Source: Oceanobacillus kimchii X50
Lineage (GTDB): Bacteria > Bacillota > Bacilli > Bacillales > Amphibacillaceae
Length of the DNA stretch: 64,000 bases
Direction of reading: 5' to 3'
NCBI RefSeq assembly: GCF_000340475.1
Contig: NZ_CM001792.1
Location: 2,670,921-2,734,920, forward strand
How positions within the stretch are numbered: position 1 is the stretch's first letter; every line of letters begins with the position of its first letter. Of this stretch, positions 24,462 through 33,901 are shown piece after piece. The position numbers and the translations under genes were made by a program. The notes under the pieces are model-generated. The model was not told the origin of the DNA, did no database searches, and was given only the letters and a program-made list of their open reading frames with translations.

Positions 24462-26309
24462 TTATTCCACAGTTTGTGGAGTGTCTTCTGTTACTCCAAC
24501 TTCATGCCAAGCATAATTCCAATCAGTTGCTATCGAATATCCAACTACACGCTCATTAGCGGGAGAAAGAACAGCACGATAAACAGTCGGAAATACTGGA
24601 ATGTCTTTTACCATTAATTCTTGCCACTCTTTATACACTTCTTGGCGATGTGCAACGTCTATTGACTCAGGTGAATTTCCTTCCGTAATTAAAGCTGTGC
24701 TTTCTTCGCTCTCATAACGAGGGTAGTTAAATGGCGCTTCTGCTCCATATAATCCTGATGGATCAACATCAGACCCAGTAGACCATGCACCTTGGTAAAT
24801 ATCAATGTCTGGATCATCTGCTTCTACACGATCATAGAAAGAATTAAATTCATGTAAACGACCTTCTAATAATTGAACTTTCAAACCAACTTGTTCCCAA
24901 GCTTGGATATAGTAGTTTGCAATTGGTTCAGCAGTATCTCCACCTGACATAGAAGCAAAATTAATTACTAACTCTTCTCCATCAGGAGTCTCACGGAAAC
25001 CATCATCATTTGTATCTTTATAACCAGCATCTTCAAGAATTTGTTTTGCCTGTTCTGGATCGTATGCCGGTACTTCGATTTCTGCATTATGATAGTCTGG
25101 GTATGCCGGACCAATTAATGTAGTAGCTTTCCAGCGCAAGCCATTATAGAAACGCTCCCCAACTGCATCGTTATCAACTGCATGCCACATTGCTCTGCGC
25201 AATTCTACATCTGCCATTTTTGCATCAGGATCCATTTGAACTTTCCCTGCATCTGCATCCCATTTTCCTAATTTAAATCCAATATAAGTATATGCATTAT
25301 CAATTTTTCCTAAAAATTCCACATTTGTCATTGTCTCAGCAACATCTGGATATTGATCAGTCGGGAACGAATCCACTATATCTACTTCACCAGTCTCTAA
25401 AGCTTGAGCAACTGTTGTAGGTGCTACTACTTTTAACGTTAATTCATCAAGTTTTGGTGCACCTTGCCAATAATCTTCGTTAGCTGTGTATGATACAGAC
25501 TCACCAGGTACAATAGACTCTACTTTAAATGGTCCCATTCCAATTGGGTTTTTGCGTACTGCGTCAGCTTCTTCCATCTCTGCCACTGGAATGTCTTCAA
25601 AGATATGCTTTGGAGTAGCATATGCCCAAATACCACCAGCTAATAATGATGGAGAAGCTACTTTATAATTGATTTCTAATGTTTTCTCATCGATTACTTC
25701 AATTCCTGAAATTGTATCTGACTCACCAGCATGATATTCTTGCATACCTTCAATATTTTGGAAGCTTGAATCATAGCGAATACCTGTATAATCAGGGTGC
25801 CCGATTATTTCATAAGAGTATGCCCAATCCTCTGCTGTTACCGGCTCACCATCATGCCAATTTACGTTATCACCAATCGTGAAAGTAAATGTTTTATTTT
25901 CATTACTGGTTTCAAATGTTGCCGCTCCATCTTGAGTATAACTATAATTCTCATCAATACTTAATAAAGATTCGTCAAATATTTGAAGGATTTCTGCGTC
26001 AGGAGCACCCGAGTATAGGTTCCAGCTTAATGTACCTTCAAATACAGTATCTGTTACTAAACCATATGTTAAAGAACCACCATCCATTGCTTCTCCTTCA
26101 TCTGTTTTAGCTGCAGAGAAGTCTTCAATGGAATAAATGCCATCTTCAGCACCACTCTCATCTTCACCTTCAGATCCTTCTTCTGTACCTTCTCCAGAGT
26201 CACTTCCTTCTGATCCTTCATCAGAACCTCCACTATTACAAGCAGCTAATACCAAAAGAAGCATTAACATGATAGCGAGCAATAGCTTACTTAAATTTAC
26301 TTTCTTCAT
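24462..26309 (-). CDS. oligopeptide ABC transporter substrate-binding lipoprotein
   Basis: SBP_bac_5 family lipoprotein that captures peptides outside the membrane. The signal peptide ends in the lipobox LVLAAC. A low-complexity linker rich in Glu, Asp, Ser and Gly of about 35 residues follows, then the binding domain with the family start GGSLTYGLVTDT and the block NVNWHDGEPVTAEDWAYSYE. AGGGAGG is spaced 8 bases from the ATG at 26309; an ATG two codons earlier is too close to it. It is the last gene of a five-gene operon and about 615 residues, long because of the acidic linker. Confidence 0.93.
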   Translation of the reverse strand: MKKVNLSKLLLAIMLMLLLVLAACNSGGSDEGSEGSDSGEGTEEGSEGEDESGAEDGIYSIEDFSAAKTDEGEAMDGGSLTYGLVTDTVFEGTLSWNLYSGAPDAEILQIFDESLLSIDENYSYTQDGAATFETSNENKTFTFTIGDNVNWHDGEPVTAEDWAYSYEIIGHPDYTGIRYDSSFQNIEGMQEYHAGESDTISGIEVIDEKTLEINYKVASPSLLAGGIWAYATPKHIFEDIPVAEMEEADAVRKNPIGMGPFKVESIVPGESVSYTANEDYWQGAPKLDELTLKVVAPTTVAQALETGEVDIVDSFPTDQYPDVAETMTNVEFLGKIDNAYTYIGFKLGKWDADAGKVQMDPDAKMADVELRRAMWHAVDNDAVGERFYNGLRWKATTLIGPAYPDYHNAEIEVPAYDPEQAKQILEDAGYKDTNDDGFRETPDGEELVINFASMSGGDTAEPIANYYIQAWEQVGLKVQLLEGRLHEFNSFYDRVEADDPDIDIYQGAWSTGSDVDPSGLYGAEAPFNYPRYESEESTALITEGNSPESIDVAHRQEVYKEWQELMVKDIPVFPTVYRAVLSPANERVVGYSIATDWNYAWHEVGVTEDTPQTVE

Positions 26310-26416
26310 CCTCATAACCTCCCTTTTTTTATCCCTTACCGCGTCGGATTTTAAATTTTCCGACTTATATACTAAACATCAATCTAATAAATGATTGATG
26401 TAAGTAACAAAATTAT

Positions 26417-27313
26417 CTACCCTCGTCGTTGCCGAGCATCAGCAGCTCTTTTTAATGCTTCACCCACATTTCTTACAGAAAGCATTAATAGAAAAATTAA
26501 TACTGCTGGCGGAACCCAAATCCACCATCTAAATTCAAGTGTTTGTGGATTTGTAGCATAACTTAGTAAAGTACCTAAACTAGGTGTACTTTCAGGAAAT
26601 CCAAAGCCTAAAAAGGATAGACCGGATTCCAGACCTATGTTAGATGCTAGATTTAACGTCATTGTAACAATAATCAAAGAAGCTATATTAGGCAATACTT
26701 GCTTGAATATGATATTAAGATTCGATGTTGCTAACGTCTTTGAAGCTTGAGCATAATCTAATTCTTTTTCTTGTAAAGCCTTCGACCGTATCAGCCTTGC
26801 AATGCCCATCCACGAAAATGCTGCCATGATTAATGAAAATGTGATGGTATTATAATCTGGAACAATCGCAACAAATACGATAATAATAAATAAGAATGGT
26901 AGTACATTAAAGAAATCTAAAATACGCATCATAATGTTATCTACATGACCACCGAAGTAACCAGATACAAGACCGTACGTAATACCAAACACACCACTAA
27001 TAAGTGTTACTAAAAAACCAATTGCCAATGAGTTTCTTGTACCAATAATTAATTGTCCAAACACGTCTCTCCCACCATAATCGGTACCTAATATAAATTG
27101 ATCACTTGGTGGCTCATGAATAGCAAACAAATCAACTTTAACAATCTCACTTTGATCAAGAAATAAAGATAGTCCAAATACAAATAATGTTACTAACGTA
27201 AAGAATATTAAAGACACAAGCGCTAATTTATCGCGATATAGTTCTTTTATTAATATGTTTATCGTTGAAGGACTTTTTGTTTGTTCGATCTCCTTCATAT
27301 TCTGAATTTCCAT
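26417..27313 (-). CDS. oligopeptide ABC transporter permease, OppC type
   Basis: A 298-residue inner-membrane permease. The OppC-type N-terminal extension with one helix (LALVSLIFFTLVTLFVFGLSL) precedes the periplasm-like segment FILGTDYGGRDVFGQLIIGTR. The EAA coupling motif DYAQASKTLATSNLNIIFKQVLPN faces the ATPases. It pairs with the OppB-type permease encoded just upstream in the same operon. Confidence 0.93.
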   Translation of the reverse strand: MEIQNMKEIEQTKSPSTINILIKELYRDKLALVSLIFFTLVTLFVFGLSLFLDQSEIVKVDLFAIHEPPSDQFILGTDYGGRDVFGQLIIGTRNSLAIGFLVTLISGVFGITYGLVSGYFGGHVDNIMMRILDFFNVLPFLFIIIVFVAIVPDYNTITFSLIMAAFSWMGIARLIRSKALQEKELDYAQASKTLATSNLNIIFKQVLPNIASLIIVTMTLNLASNIGLESGLSFLGFGFPESTPSLGTLLSYATNPQTLEFRWWIWVPPAVLIFLLMLSVRNVGEALKRAADARQRRG

Positions 27314-27339
27314 CTTTTTTCACCTCAGTGTGATCAAGT

Positions 27340-28302
27340 TTACTTAATACGAATTCGTGGATCGACTATACTTAAAATAATATCCGATAATAATGCACCT
27401 AAGATATTAGCTACTCCAAAGAGTAAAACAATTGTATTGGCCACACTAAAATCACGTTGTGTAATTGATTCTAAGAATAGTACACCCATTCCAGGATAAC
27501 TAAAAATTCTCTCCACAAAGACCGTACCAGTAATTAATAACGTTATTTCCCATCCAAAGAATGCCGCGATCGGTAATAATGAATTACGGAAAATATGCTT
27601 GTTATATACTCTTCTTTCAGTTGCTCCTTTTGCTCTTGCGGTTATAATAAAATCTTTCTGCTTCGTATCTATAATCTCACTTCGCAAATATTGAACAGTG
27701 GATACAACTTGAATGAGAGCCATTGATAAACCAGGTAAGAAAGCATGATGGAACTTACTAACATAGTATTGGAATGATCCAGGTTCTAGACCAGGTTGAA
27801 CACTTCCGCTTGTCGGTAACCAACCTAAGTAATAACCAAAAACCCATAACATGACGAGCGCAAAAATAAATAATGGTGTCGCAAAGCCTACATACGTGTA
27901 ACCGGATATACCCTGATCTAATAAACTATCATTGTAACGCCCACTTATAATGCCCAATGGTAATGCAATTAAATATGTAAATATTAATGTAACGACAGAA
28001 AGAATAATTGTATTCTCCATTCGTTGCCCAATTAATTCAGTAACTGGCATCTTAAATCGGAAAGATTGCCCAAAGTCACCCTGCATAATTCCAGCTATCC
28101 AATCTTTATATTGAACATACCAAGGATTATTTAACCCTAAACGTTCTCTTTGTTCAGCGATTGTAGCTGGATCGACATTTGGATCTAATAAGCCTGATAA
28201 AGCATCTCCAGGCATCATTTGAGCCATTAAGAAAACTAAAACACTTAGTAGTATGATTTGAGGAATTGTTATAAATAAACGGCGAACTGTAAATTTCCAC
28301 AT
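27340..28302 (-). CDS. oligopeptide ABC transporter permease, OppB type
   Basis: A 320-residue permease with about six helices. MWKFTVRRLFITIPQIILLS is the typical OppB start. The EAA motif DFIITARAKGATERRVYNKHIFRN is clear, and the end IVDPRIRIK matches the usual VDPRxR tail. AAAGG lies 11 bases before the ATG at 28302; an upstream in-frame start at 28335 has no ribosome site and would overlap the ATPase gene further. It overlaps no other gene except the last 7 bases before the ATPase stop at 28310. Confidence 0.92.
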   Translation of the reverse strand: MWKFTVRRLFITIPQIILLSVLVFLMAQMMPGDALSGLLDPNVDPATIAEQRERLGLNNPWYVQYKDWIAGIMQGDFGQSFRFKMPVTELIGQRMENTIILSVVTLIFTYLIALPLGIISGRYNDSLLDQGISGYTYVGFATPLFIFALVMLWVFGYYLGWLPTSGSVQPGLEPGSFQYYVSKFHHAFLPGLSMALIQVVSTVQYLRSEIIDTKQKDFIITARAKGATERRVYNKHIFRNSLLPIAAFFGWEITLLITGTVFVERIFSYPGMGVLFLESITQRDFSVANTIVLLFGVANILGALLSDIILSIVDPRIRIK

Positions 28303-28309
28303 AGATGAA

Positions 28310-29245
28310 TCAACCTTTCTGTTGTGGCAGAGCAACTTTATGACTTTCAGAGATAGACTGTAAATTGAACGCTAATCCCGCTTGATCAAAATAATCATTA
28401 TATGCGTTGTTATACTCGTCTAAAATTTTATTACGATAGTTGAATTGCTCTTCTCGATTTCTTGGATTAATATCAGGTATTGCTGCAATCAATCGTTTAG
28501 TATAAATATGCTGGGGACTTTCAAAAATATCATTTCTAGTCCCTTGCTCTACATACCTACCTTTGTACATAATTGAGATATCATCACACATATGTTTTAC
28601 AATCCCTAAATCATGACTGATAAACAAATAGGTCAGGTTGAGTTCACTTTGAATATCTTTCAAAAAGTTTAATACTTGTGCTTGTACAGACACATCAAGA
28701 GCAGATACAGGTTCATCCGCTATGATTAACTTTGGTTTTAAAGCGATTGCTCTTGCAACTCCAATCCGTTGTCTTTGCCCCCCAGAAAATTCATGAGGAT
28801 ACTTATAAATACTATCCGGGCTAATTCCTACAATTTCCAATAAACTTTGTACTCGCATTATTTCTTCTTTTTTTGTTAGTTTCTCAAAATTTCTAATTGG
28901 CTCAGCAATAATATCAATAACCCGTTTTCTAGGATTTAAAGATGAGTACGGATCCTGAAAAATCATTTGTACATCTTTCCTAAATGCTTTATCTTTACTT
29001 TTTTGACTTGTAATATCTTTTCCATTAAAGAAAATTTGTCCACCGGTAACTTCCTCTAACCCGATAATCGCTCTACCTGTAGTAGATTTGCCTGATCCTG
29101 ATTCACCGACTAGTCCATAGGTTTTTCCTTCTTCTAATTCAAAAGAGACCCCATCAACCGCTTTTATATGATCTACTGTGCGGTTAAATATCCCACCTTT
29201 AATAGGAAAATAGACTTTTAGATCTTTGACCTCAAGAAATGCCAT
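28310..29245 (-). CDS. oligopeptide ABC transporter ATPase, OppF/AppF type
   Basis: A 311-residue ATPase with Walker A GESGSGKSTTGR, signature FSGGQRQRIG, Walker B LIIADEPVSALDVS and switch His in LFISHDLG. The start is the ATG at 29245, preceded by AAGGAGGAACAATCC. This gives the standard N-terminus MAFLEVKDLKVYFPIKGG; the longer frame to 29308 has no ribosome site. It overlaps the end of the OppD-type gene by 14 bases. Confidence 0.94.
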   Translation of the reverse strand: MAFLEVKDLKVYFPIKGGIFNRTVDHIKAVDGVSFELEEGKTYGLVGESGSGKSTTGRAIIGLEEVTGGQIFFNGKDITSQKSKDKAFRKDVQMIFQDPYSSLNPRKRVIDIIAEPIRNFEKLTKKEEIMRVQSLLEIVGISPDSIYKYPHEFSGGQRQRIGVARAIALKPKLIIADEPVSALDVSVQAQVLNFLKDIQSELNLTYLFISHDLGIVKHMCDDISIMYKGRYVEQGTRNDIFESPQHIYTKRLIAAIPDINPRNREEQFNYRNKILDEYNNAYNDYFDQAGLAFNLQSISESHKVALPQQKG

Positions 29246-30239
29246 TGGATTGTTCCTCCTTGACTTCCTCTGGGAAGTAAAAATTCTCGTAGCAAGTACA
29301 TCTAACAAAGTGACCTGGCTCTACTTCATGTAGATCCGGATTCTCCTCATGTGCAGATTCATCAATCCATGGAATTCGAGCAGCAAAACGACAACCTTTT
29401 CTTGGTAAATTTTTTAAATTCGGCACGATACCTTGTATAACATGAAGTTTATCTTCCCCTTCTTGGGGTACAGAGTGTAATAAAGACTTTGTGTAAGGAT
29501 GTAATGGATTTTCAAACAACGTGTGCACTTCCGCTATTTCAACAATTTGACCTGCATACATAACTGCCACACGGTCAGCCATTTCAGCTACTACACCTAA
29601 GTCATGCGTAATCAATATAATTCCCGCATGGATTTTTTCTTTTAAATCCCGAATCAAGTCTAGTATTTGAGCTTGAATGGTTACATCTAACGCTGTTGTA
29701 GGTTCATCCGCAATCAGTAATTGTGGTTCATTTGCAATTGCAATTGCAATAATAACTCTTTGTCGCATCCCACCAGATAACTCATGAGGAAATTGCTCAT
29801 AAACATTTTTAGGCCTTGGTATGCCAACCATCTCAAGAAGTTCTATCACTTTAATTTTCCGTTCATTTTGTCCCATTTTTTTATGTAGCAAAAGTACTTC
29901 TTCAATTTGTTTTCCTATAGGCATCAGTGGATTTAATGCAGTAAGTGGATCTTGGAAAATCATCGCCATTTCGTCTCCACGCATTTGATCCAAATTAGAC
30001 TTAGACATGTTAACGATATCTTTATTATTTAAAAGAACTTTCCCTTCAATTTTTGCTCGATTATGTAATCGCATAATAGAAAATGCCAGTGCGCTTTTAC
30101 CAGAACCAGATTCACCAACAATTCCTAATACCTCATTTTTATGCAAGGTTAGACTAACATCATCTACCGCTGCATAGTATTCACTTTCAATACGAAAAGA
30201 TGTTTTTAAGTTTTCAATCTTTAACAGTTCTTTACTCAA
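29232..30239 (-). CDS. oligopeptide ABC transporter ATPase, OppD/AppD type
   Basis: A 335-residue ATPase and the first gene of the operon. It shows Walker A GESGSGKSALAF, signature LSGGMRQRV, Walker B LLIADEPTTALDVT and LITHDLGVVAEMADR. The C-terminal peptide-transporter tail contains the cysteines of GCRFAARIPW and RCTCYEN, which in the family can bind an iron-sulfur cluster. The operon order D-F-B-C-A resembles B. subtilis app except that the binding protein is last. Likely roles are peptide nutrition and possibly import of signalling peptides. Confidence 0.94.
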   Translation of the reverse strand: MSKELLKIENLKTSFRIESEYYAAVDDVSLTLHKNEVLGIVGESGSGKSALAFSIMRLHNRAKIEGKVLLNNKDIVNMSKSNLDQMRGDEMAMIFQDPLTALNPLMPIGKQIEEVLLLHKKMGQNERKIKVIELLEMVGIPRPKNVYEQFPHELSGGMRQRVIIAIAIANEPQLLIADEPTTALDVTIQAQILDLIRDLKEKIHAGIILITHDLGVVAEMADRVAVMYAGQIVEIAEVHTLFENPLHPYTKSLLHSVPQEGEDKLHVIQGIVPNLKNLPRKGCRFAARIPWIDESAHEENPDLHEVEPGHFVRCTCYENFYFPEEVKEEQSNGIS

Positions 30240-30770
30240 TCTTAATCTCCCCCTAATGAAATTAATTTATATTATATATGTCTAGAATCTATTGGACGGT
30301 TACAAATTTCATCAGGATAATACCTAACTTAAACGCATGCTCTATTTTTATAAGAACTTACGATATAACCTACTACCCTTTGATTTTTTATTGTTGTGAT
30401 TTTTCTAATAATTAAATGTAAATATAAATTTGTTAAGATAAATACTTTAACTGTATAACGTAGATTTACTTGAGACGATTTATTCAACTAGAAATATAAT
30501 CGTAAACAAATCTTAATATATTAAAAAATTATAGTTCATAATTTTTAGAAAAGCAATAAGTTTTGATAAAAATTAACATTAGTAATTTACAAAAAACTTC
30601 GTTTCACCTTCTAAAATGCTTTAATACCAAGCTGCTTCACAATTTCTTTATGGTGGAAATTTATAATTTTTTTACGACAGAAAAGTGTCGTTTTATGGGT
30701 TTGATTAACCTAAAATGTTACAAAATTCGTCTTAACTGAATCTCACTTTTAAACTTATTTTCTTATACAC
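30240..30770. other. 530-bp AT-rich upstream region of the oligopeptide operon
   Basis: No gene. It must hold the promoter of the oligopeptide operon on the minus strand. AATTTTTAGAAAAGC near 30539 matches a CodY box (AATTTTCWGAAAATT) at 12 of 15 positions, but it is 300 bp from the gene and the DNA is very AT-rich. I could not fix a promoter with confidence. Confidence 0.35.
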
Positions 30771-30816
30771 AGAAAAAGTCCTTTAACCCTTCTTCCTAGG
30801 CCAAAAGACTTTTTCT
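30771..30816 (-). terminator. terminator of the ilv-leu operon
   Basis: AGAAAAAGTC and GACTTTTTCT form the stem with a 26-base loop directly after the ilvA stop codon. Confidence 0.8.
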
Positions 30817-30817
30817 T

Positions 30818-31834
30818 TTACAGAGCAACATAAGCTTTTTCACGATTATTATTGATATGACTGGATAGATGTTGTATTTTTTGCATATTACTGATGTCCA
30901 AGTTTCCTCCACTAACTATAACACCACAATGTCTGGATGAGATGATGTCATTATGTGCAAATAATGCAGCTAAAGCTGCAGCACCAGCACCTTCCATTAA
31001 CGTCTTATTTCTTTCCAACATGTAAATGATCGCTGAAGCGATTTGTTCATCATTTACTGTAACAATATCATCAACATAGGATCGAATAAGTGGCAATGTC
31101 AATTCACCTGGATGTTTTACTGCTATTCCTTCTGCTATTGTCGAAACATTTGATAAAGAATGTACTTTGCTCGAATGATAACTTCGATGTATTGCAGCAG
31201 CACCTTCAGCCTGTACGCCGATTATTTTGATATTCCTATTCACATGTTTAGCAGCAACTGCAATGCCACTTATTAATCCTCCACCACCAATTGGCGCAAT
31301 AATTGTATCAATACGGTCCTCTTGGCGAAGTAATTCCATTGCAATTGTTCCTTGACCAGCCATAATATCATAATCATCAAAAGGGTGGATATAAGTAGCA
31401 CCAGTTACTTTTTGATGTTGAAGTGAAGCTTCATAAGCTTCCTGAAAGCTTTCACCAACAAGGTTTACTGTTGCTCCATAATTTCTTGTCGCATTAATTT
31501 TCGCTAAAGGCGTTCCTTCAGACATAAAGATCGTTGCCTTAATACCTAATTTTGCTGCGGCATGAGCTACACCTTGCGCATGATTTCCAGCTGAAGCTGT
31601 AATTACGCCGTGTTGTAGTTCTTCTTTTGAAAGTTGCATTAATTTATAACTTGCTCCTCGAAATTTAAATGCCCCAGTTTTTTGTTGGTTTTCCATTTTA
31701 CAGTAAACATGTTTTCCAACAATATCATCCGTTGTATGTGATGTTACTAATGGTGTACGATGAACAATCGGTGTTAATTTTTTCATAGCTTGGTATACTT
31801 TTTCACCAGTTAAGCGATCCCCAACACAACTCAC
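30818..31834 (-). CDS. ilvA: threonine dehydratase, short form without regulatory domain
   Basis: PLP enzyme that converts threonine to 2-oxobutanoate, the first committed step to isoleucine. The PLP lysine is in KTGAFKFRGA, followed by SAGNHAQGVA and the glycine loop GGGGLISG. The chain of 338 residues ends with the catalytic domain; the C-terminal ACT-like regulatory part of biosynthetic IlvA (about 420 residues in B. subtilis) is absent. The start is uncertain: the GTG at 31834 lies only a base or so after AAGGAG, and the next in-frame ATG is codon 17. It is the last gene of the ilv-leu operon, which supports a biosynthetic role despite the catabolic-like size. Confidence 0.9.
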   Translation of the reverse strand: MSCVGDRLTGEKVYQAMKKLTPIVHRTPLVTSHTTDDIVGKHVYCKMENQQKTGAFKFRGASYKLMQLSKEELQHGVITASAGNHAQGVAHAAAKLGIKATIFMSEGTPLAKINATRNYGATVNLVGESFQEAYEASLQHQKVTGATYIHPFDDYDIMAGQGTIAMELLRQEDRIDTIIAPIGGGGLISGIAVAAKHVNRNIKIIGVQAEGAAAIHRSYHSSKVHSLSNVSTIAEGIAVKHPGELTLPLIRSYVDDIVTVNDEQIASAIIYMLERNKTLMEGAGAAALAALFAHNDIISSRHCGVIVSGGNLDISNMQKIQHLSSHINNNREKAYVAL

Positions 31835-31886
31835 TCTCCTTCTATTCTGTAACGATAAAATAAAATCTCATTCAGCGGAATATACC

Positions 31887-32465
31887 TTATTTTGCAGATT
31901 CATAAGCTGCAATCTTTTCTTCTTTTAATAAAGTTAAGGCAATATCATCCCAACCATTGATTAATTTCTCACGTTGGTATGGTGTAATTTCAAATGAAGT
32001 TGTCGTTCCATCAGAGGCTTGGATAGTTTGTTGTTTTAAATCAACATCTAATGTTAACCCATCTTCTGCCTTATGCATCCATGACTTCACTTGCTGCTCA
32101 TCCATCTTAATAACTAATATGCCATTTTTTAACGCATTATTATAAAAAATATCCGCAAAGTCTGGAGCAATAATGACTTTAAACCCATAATCGGCAAGTG
32201 CCCACGGGGCATGTTCACGACTCGACCCACACCCAAAATTATCGCCAGCAACTAAAATAGTAGCATCTTGATAGTTAGGATCATTTAAGACAAAATCACT
32301 TCGCTCTGTTCCATCATCATTGAACCTCCAATGAAAAAATAGAAACTGCCCAAAACCAGTTCGTTCAATTCGTTTTAGAAATTGTTTTGGAATGATTTGA
32401 TCCGTGTCTACATTAGCTCTATTTAATGGACAAACCTTTCCACGATGAAATTCCAATGGATCCAT
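31887..32465 (-). CDS. leuD: 3-isopropylmalate dehydratase small subunit
   Basis: A 192-residue swivelling subunit of isopropylmalate isomerase in leucine synthesis. The family motifs NVDTDQIIPKQFL and GDNFGCGSSREHAPWAL are present. It is full length and 13 bases downstream of leuC. Confidence 0.97.
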   Translation of the reverse strand: MDPLEFHRGKVCPLNRANVDTDQIIPKQFLKRIERTGFGQFLFFHWRFNDDGTERSDFVLNDPNYQDATILVAGDNFGCGSSREHAPWALADYGFKVIIAPDFADIFYNNALKNGILVIKMDEQQVKSWMHKAEDGLTLDVDLKQQTIQASDGTTTSFEITPYQREKLINGWDDIALTLLKEEKIAAYESAK

Positions 32466-32478
32466 TTAAGATCTCCTC

Positions 32479-33885
32479 CTAACTCGGGACGCTTGCATAG
32501 GTTCTCACATCAACAAAGTGCCCTTCTATTGCTGCTGCTGCAGCCATTTCTGGACTCACGAGATGTGTTCTAGCCCCGTTTCCTTGTCTTCCTTCAAAAT
32601 TTCGGTTGGAAGTGGAAGCACATCTACCTCCAGCTGGCACTATATCATCATTCATCCCTAGACACATACTACATCCGGAATTTCTCCATTCAAAACCAGC
32701 GTCCATAAAAATTTGATCTAACCCAATTTCTTCGGCTTTTTGTTTCACAAGAAAAGATCCAGGCACTACCATCGCACGAATACCAGATTTCACCTTTTTT
32801 CCTTTCACAATCGCTGCGGCTTTTTTCAAATCACTTAGTCTTGAGTTCGTACATGAACCAATAAATACATGGTCTACTTCAATAGAAGTCATTAATTGAT
32901 TTTCTTTTAATCCCATATATTCAAGTGCACGTTCTACTTCGTCTGGGTACGTTGCTTTTTCAATAGATGGTGTAGTCGAGCTTATAGGTACACACATACC
33001 CGGATTTGTCCCCCATGTAACCTGGGGTTCAATTTCATTTGCATGAATAATAACCGTGTGATCGTAGACAGCATCTTCATCCGTAGCTAATTGTAACCAT
33101 TCAGCTGCTAATTTATCATATGCGTCTCCATCTGGAACCATTTCACGTCCTCGTAGGTAATCTACAGTAGTTTGATCTGGACTAATTAAGCCCGCTCTAG
33201 CACCTGCTTCAATAGACATATTACAGATTGTCATTCTTTCTTCCATAGACATTTTACGAATAAGCTCACCTGTATATTCTATTACATAACCAGTACCAAA
33301 TTGAACACCAAACTTTGCAATAATCGCTAAAATTAAATCTTTTGCAGTTACCCCTATTCCTAGTTCACCTATAACTTTGACATTTAATGTTTTTGGTTTG
33401 TCTTGCCAAATGGTTTGTGTGGCTAAAACATGTTCTACTTCACTTGTACCTATCCCAAATGCCAAAGCACCAAATGCTCCATGTGTTGAAGTATGACTGT
33501 CTCCGCAAACAATTGTTTTTCCTGGTTGCGTTAAACCAAGCTGTGGCCCAATGACGTGTACAATTCCTTGATCTGGATGGTACATATCAGCAAGTTTTAT
33601 TCCAAATTCTTCACAATTTTTCTTCAGTGCTTCCATTTGCTTTTTGGATATTTCATCTTTAAATGATTCCCTATTCACAGTTGGAACATTATGGTCCATA
33701 GTTGCAAAGGTTAAGTCAGGTCGACGAACCTTACGATTATTTAAACGAAGTCCCTCAAAAGCTTGCGGAGAAGTTACTTCATGAACTAAATGTTGATCAA
33801 TATAAAGAAGACTTGGTTTCCCTTCTTCCTCATGAACAATATGATTTTGCCATATCTTTTCGAAAATAGTTTGTGGTTTTTGCAC
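32479..33885 (-). CDS. leuC: 3-isopropylmalate dehydratase large subunit
   Basis: A 468-residue aconitase-family protein that binds the [4Fe-4S] cluster. Cluster cysteines are in IGSCTNSR and in the [10 protein letters not shown] pair. [27 protein letters not shown] is the usual substrate region (given in part: GDSHTSTHG). It begins at GTG (33885) with GGAGGTGTAAGAC upstream. It forms the isomerase with LeuD. Confidence 0.97.
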   Translation of the reverse strand: MQKPQTIFEKIWQNHIVHEEEGKPSLLYIDQHLVHEVTSPQAFEGLRLNNRKVRRPDLTFATMDHNVPTVNRESFKDEISKKQMEALKKNCEEFGIKLADMYHPDQGIVHVIGPQLGLTQPGKTIVCGDSHTSTHGAFGALAFGIGTSEVEHVLATQTIWQDKPKTLNVKVIGELGIGVTAKDLILAIIAKFGVQFGTGYVIEYTGELIRKMSMEERMTICNMSIEAGARAGLISPDQTTVDYLRGREMVPDGDAYDKLAAEWLQLATDEDAVYDHTVIIHANEIEPQVTWGTNPGMCVPISSTTPSIEKATYPDEVERALEYMGLKENQLMTSIEVDHVFIGSCTNSRLSDLKKAAAIVKGKKVKSGIRAMVVPGSFLVKQKAEEIGLDQIFMDAGFEWRNSGCSMCLGMNDDIVPAGGRCASTSNRNFEGRQGNGARTHLVSPEMAAAAAIEGHFVDVRTYASVPS

Positions 33886-33901
33886 GTCTTACACCTCCAT
33901 C

